NCBI RefSeq assembly: GCF_042767895.1
Contig: NC_091555.1
Location: forward strand, 39,132,128-39,142,127
Length of the DNA stretch: 10,000 nt
Direction: 5' to 3'
From: Penaeus vannamei
Lineage: Eukaryota > Arthropoda > Malacostraca > Decapoda > Penaeidae
Below are positions 7,986 through 10,000 of the stretch, one piece after another. The position numbers and the translations under genes were made by a program. Every line of letters begins with the position of its first letter. Within the stretch, counting starts at the first letter, position 1. Below the pieces are notes generated by a model. The model did no database searches and was not told the origin of the DNA. It was given only the letters and a program-made list of their open reading frames with translations.

Positions 7986-8640
7986 CCCTTTCCTCCTGCC
8001 TTCCAGTTTTCATTTGCATTCTTGCCTCTATCCCAACAAATTCTTTTAGCTTCGCCAACATTCAGTAGATATTTTGATATTCTGCTTCGATATAGTCTCT
8101 TCTTTTATTCATCTTATCGCATTCTTTTTTCTTTATCTTATTTTCTTTGGATAACTTTTATACATATTTTTTATTCCGTTATTTTGTTGATATGTATTCC
8201 TGTCATTACTACCACTATCATTATATCCTGGTGTATTATTGTTTTGATTGCTATTGTTGATCCTCTTAAATTGTTATTATTAGTGGATGAGTGTCGGTAA
8301 CAGGGATCATTGTCCTCATTACTCTAATTGCGCTGTCATCCTTACCCTCATTTCCTTCTTTCTGGTATTACTGGTATTCAAAGTCATCATGGAAATCGAC
8401 ATTAGGATTTTCATTATCAATGTTATTGCTATTATTTGTTCCCATTGTTTTCGTCACCATCATGATGAACTATACAGTGATTTGGAACATTAAAGAAATA
8501 TACGAATTCATGTGTTTGCGTGAGATGAGAGAAAGTGCGTTTATGTTTTTGTATACTTTTATCACCATTATCTATATTCTCCATCCATTCGCTTCTACTT
8601 CCGTTTCAATCGTTTGTGCGTGTGTATTCGAACCCTTTTG
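7986..8640. other. AT-rich non-coding sequence with ATT/ATC patch
   Basis: T-rich, with a degenerate ATT/ATC patch at about 8195-8285. Frames at 8287-8493 and 8291-8641 are hydrophobic (Ile/Phe/Leu/Tyr) because of composition and overlap one another. No splice pair or RNA gene was recognised. A GGTTCGAATAC word lies on the minus strand at 8624-8634, discussed under rejected items. Confidence 0.45.
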
Positions 8641-8850
8641 AACCCCGCTAAAGCAGTTCCCGCGACCCATCGTCCCAGGCGCTCGGGAGGGATCCTTAAC
8701 CCTTCCGATTCACAAACAGTTCCGCGTTGCCCAGATGGAGTGGCTCGCTATCGACCTCAACCCGATTTTCAACGGAGCTTCTCCCAGATGGCTCGGGTCC
8801 CGCAGATGGTTTTATCGTTGCTAAGGGATATCGTGTCCACCGGTCTATTG
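8641..8850. other. GC-richer island, possible exon or transposon remnant
   Basis: About 210 bases of near-balanced composition inside AT-rich DNA. Three frames stay open over most of it: plus 8614-9018; plus 8642-8824 (around 60 codons, containing VAQMEWLAIDLNPIFNGASP); and a minus frame containing SSVENRVEVDSEPLHLGN. Overlapping open frames are expected in GC-rich DNA, so none is preferred. AAAGCAG at 8650-8656 could be an acceptor, but its nearest pyrimidine run is distant and no good donor follows. CAGATGG occurs three times (8732, 8786, 8803 regions). I do not recognise the protein sequence in any frame. Confidence 0.3.
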
Positions 8851-8865
8851 TCTCTCGAATATAAA

Positions 8866-9143
8866 TTTATGTGTGCAAACATATGCATGAGTGTGTGTGG
8901 GTATATGCAGACATACATGAGCTCGTGTGCGTTACCTTTGTTTGTATGTAATATGCGCATAAATACATATACACACGTATACACATACTATATTATAAAT
9001 GTGTGTGTATATTCATAAATATGTATATATATTTATATTTATGTATTAAGATACATATATATGTATAAAAATATTATATATATACATAATTATATACACA
9101 TTTATTAATTCATTTATCTCTATATATATTCATTCATATATCT
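8866..9143. repeat. TG/TA-rich simple sequence
   Basis: Begins as TG-rich sequence with ATGCATG and ATACATG words, then becomes almost pure TA with TATATATAT runs and short ACACA/GTGTG interruptions. It is degenerate, so probably old. This style is common in marine invertebrate genomes. Frames through it (Cys/Met/Tyr/His-rich) are artefacts. Confidence 0.85.
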
Positions 9144-9243
9144 GTCTTGATGTGCCGAGCTGACTTGCTTGTTGTACTCCCAAGGCCTTGTTATATCGAA
9201 GCAACCATGCTAGGAGGGTTTCACGTATCTTCCGACTCTATTA

Positions 9244-9306
9244 CCCCCCTCCCCCCTCCACACCCCACCCCACCCAAGGTCACTATGGCCAGTCGGGGGG
9301 GGGGGG
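9244..9306. other. C-run cluster and facing G12 run
   Basis: Plus-strand C runs of 6, 6, 4, 4 and 3 bases (9244-9275), separated by one to six bases, mean the minus strand holds at least four G runs in 32 bases: a canonical G-quadruplex pattern, with i-motif potential on the plus strand. Twenty bases on, a run of 12 G (9295-9306) could instead pair with the C runs as a hairpin. Homopolymers of this length are also prone to sequencing error. Confidence 0.75.
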
Positions 9307-9309
9307 CTC

Positions 9310-9640
9310 TGCGTCCGCTTCTCCTCCCAGCTGTAGAGACGTCCTGAGTGGAATCCTACGGACTCATTACTGGCATATTACAGGTCTCCATAAGGTTCAG
9401 ATTCACATGACTGGCGTATTTTTAGCATTTTGGATATGATTGTTTTAATAAAAACAGTTTCTATTACAAAAAAGAACGAAAGAAAAAACATAATGATCCG
9501 TTTCAGTAGATGTAAATCATACAAAAAAGATTCTTCAAAAATAAATGTCTTATAATAGCTTAAACTGAATACAGCAAAATCCAACCTCAGTATTAATATC
9601 ACAACCATACCTCCCAACTCACCTTCGTTTTTTGTTCTTG
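9310..9640. other. Non-coding, no confident feature
   Basis: Moderately AT-rich. AATAAA at 9447-9452 could be a polyadenylation signal, but it is common by chance here. The minus-strand frame at 9378-9695 would need a TTG start and is Phe/Ile/Leu-rich towards its end; it is not supported as a gene. The pyrimidine-rich stretch 9622-9658 belongs to the acceptor of the exon candidate that follows. Confidence 0.4.
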
Positions 9641-9658
9641 TTTTTTCACTTCGTTCAG

Positions 9659-9843
9659 CAAGGACTCTGCCCATGATTGTCCATGATATTGCCAAAGCTT
9701 TCCTCGGCCAAATCCCTCGTTATGTGGGATTAGAGGCTTAGAGGTTTACATACTCGATTATGAGGTATCGCGACCAGGGATTGTGCAGGTGGCTCAGAAT
9801 CTGTGCTCTGGTTGCCGAGTTTGTTCTTATTACGGGGAAGAGC
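9659..9843 (+). other. Candidate exon with acceptor and GTAAGT donor
   Basis: A pyrimidine-rich tract of about 37 bases (9622-9658) ends in TTCAG, a good animal splice acceptor. A GTAAGT donor lies at 9844-9849, giving a 185-base exon with less AT bias than its flanks. Only one frame is open from the acceptor: it contains MIVHDIAKAFLGQIPRYVGL and stops at TAG 9739-9741. So this is either a last coding exon (the donor then being chance) or an untranslated/first-coding exon. In the second case an ATG at 9760, with A at -3, starts a 28-codon frame (MRYRDQGLCRWLRICALVAE...) running exactly to the donor in phase 0. A competing minus-strand donor, AAG/GTGAGT at 9617-9622, exists. I do not recognise a family. 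Confidence 0.3.
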
Positions 9844-9897
9844 GTAAGTGATGCAGAAGTGTGTAAGAGAAAGGTAGAAATGAGATAAATAGGTTAC

Positions 9898-9947
9898 AGA
9901 GAGAGAGAGAGAAGAATGAGGAAAAGAGGTTAGGGAGAGAAAAGGAC
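9898..9947. repeat. GA-rich purine tract
   Basis: An AG dinucleotide run (9898-9912) continues into purine-rich sequence with a few T bases to about 9947. It is composition-opposite to the CT tracts of the big repeat and may be an inverted relative, but shared words are too simple to show that. Confidence 0.75.
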
Positions 9948-10000
9948 TTTTTTACTGGTTCATTTAGTTTCACGTCTGAACAGTGTGTAAGGCAATGGTT

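Noticed and set aside
7698..8300. 200-codon plus frame, the longest in the window
   Set aside because: It is a Leu/Ser/Phe/Pro translation of the CT-rich tract followed by AT-rich sequence, with no equivalent of the same length in copy A.
8624..8634. GGTTCGAATAC on the minus strand, like a tRNA/SINE B box
   Set aside because: No A box at proper spacing and no cloverleaf can be drawn; a single 11-base near-match is not enough for a tRNA or SINE.
9378..9713. Minus-strand frame and AAG/GTGAGT donor at 9617-9622 suggesting a minus-strand exon
   Set aside because: The Lys/Gln-rich frame leading to the donor is just the complement of the plus-strand pyrimidine tract, the frame is closed by TAA near 9750, and no good acceptor precedes it. 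The plus-strand reading is preferred, though not certain.
1..10000. CRISPR array, bacterial operon, or integrated virus
   Set aside because: No short regularly spaced repeats with unique spacers, no ribosome-binding sites with coding frames, and no recognisable viral or phage protein in any frame.

Overview
This window looks like AT-rich, non-coding nuclear DNA from an animal. No complete protein-coding gene, rRNA or tRNA can be supported. The long open frames are low-complexity tracts (poly-Lys/poly-Phe from CTT repeats, Ser/Leu/Phe-rich frames from CT tracts) or chance frames in repeats. Long CTT, CT, TG/TA and GA tracts, ATT/ATC-type simple sequence and the lack of operon-like gene packing argue against bacteria. 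The ATT/ATC and TG/TA style resembles decapod crustacean or other marine invertebrate genomes. That is an impression from style, not an identification.

Layout. Positions 1-330 are ATT/ATC-rich simple sequence. Positions 331-1260 are AT-rich with no recognisable feature. Positions 1268-1378 hold a poly-T run and a (CTT)27 microsatellite. Positions 1380-1835 show nothing recognisable, and 1836-1894 is T-rich. The centre (about 1895-7985) is the main structure: two large direct tandem copies, A (about 1895-5050) and B (about 5096-7985). Each copy has two halves containing related but diverged versions of one core, giving four cores in the order A1, A2, B1, B2. Core starts lie 1688, 1501 and 1493 bases apart, and all four share the exact 15-mer TGTGACGCATTCCCG. 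A1 resembles B1 and A2 resembles B2 far more closely than A1 resembles A2. The inferred history is therefore monomer duplication, divergence, then duplication of the dimer, which is the logic of a higher-order repeat. Each dimer ends in a CT-rich tract.

Positions 7986-8640 are AT-rich and unremarkable. A GC-richer island (about 8641-8850) with overlapping open frames on both strands may be an exon or transposon remnant. It is followed by TG/TA simple sequence (8866-9143), a C-rich/G12 pair of tracts (9244-9306), and AT-rich sequence. Near the right end, 9659-9843 is bounded by a good splice acceptor and a GTAAGT donor and is the best candidate for a real exon. A GA-rich tract ends the window.

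No genes can be seen working together. The interest is in the repeat: its nested architecture, the four-copy core, and uneven divergence in which some blocks are nearly identical between copies while neighbouring sequence barely aligns.
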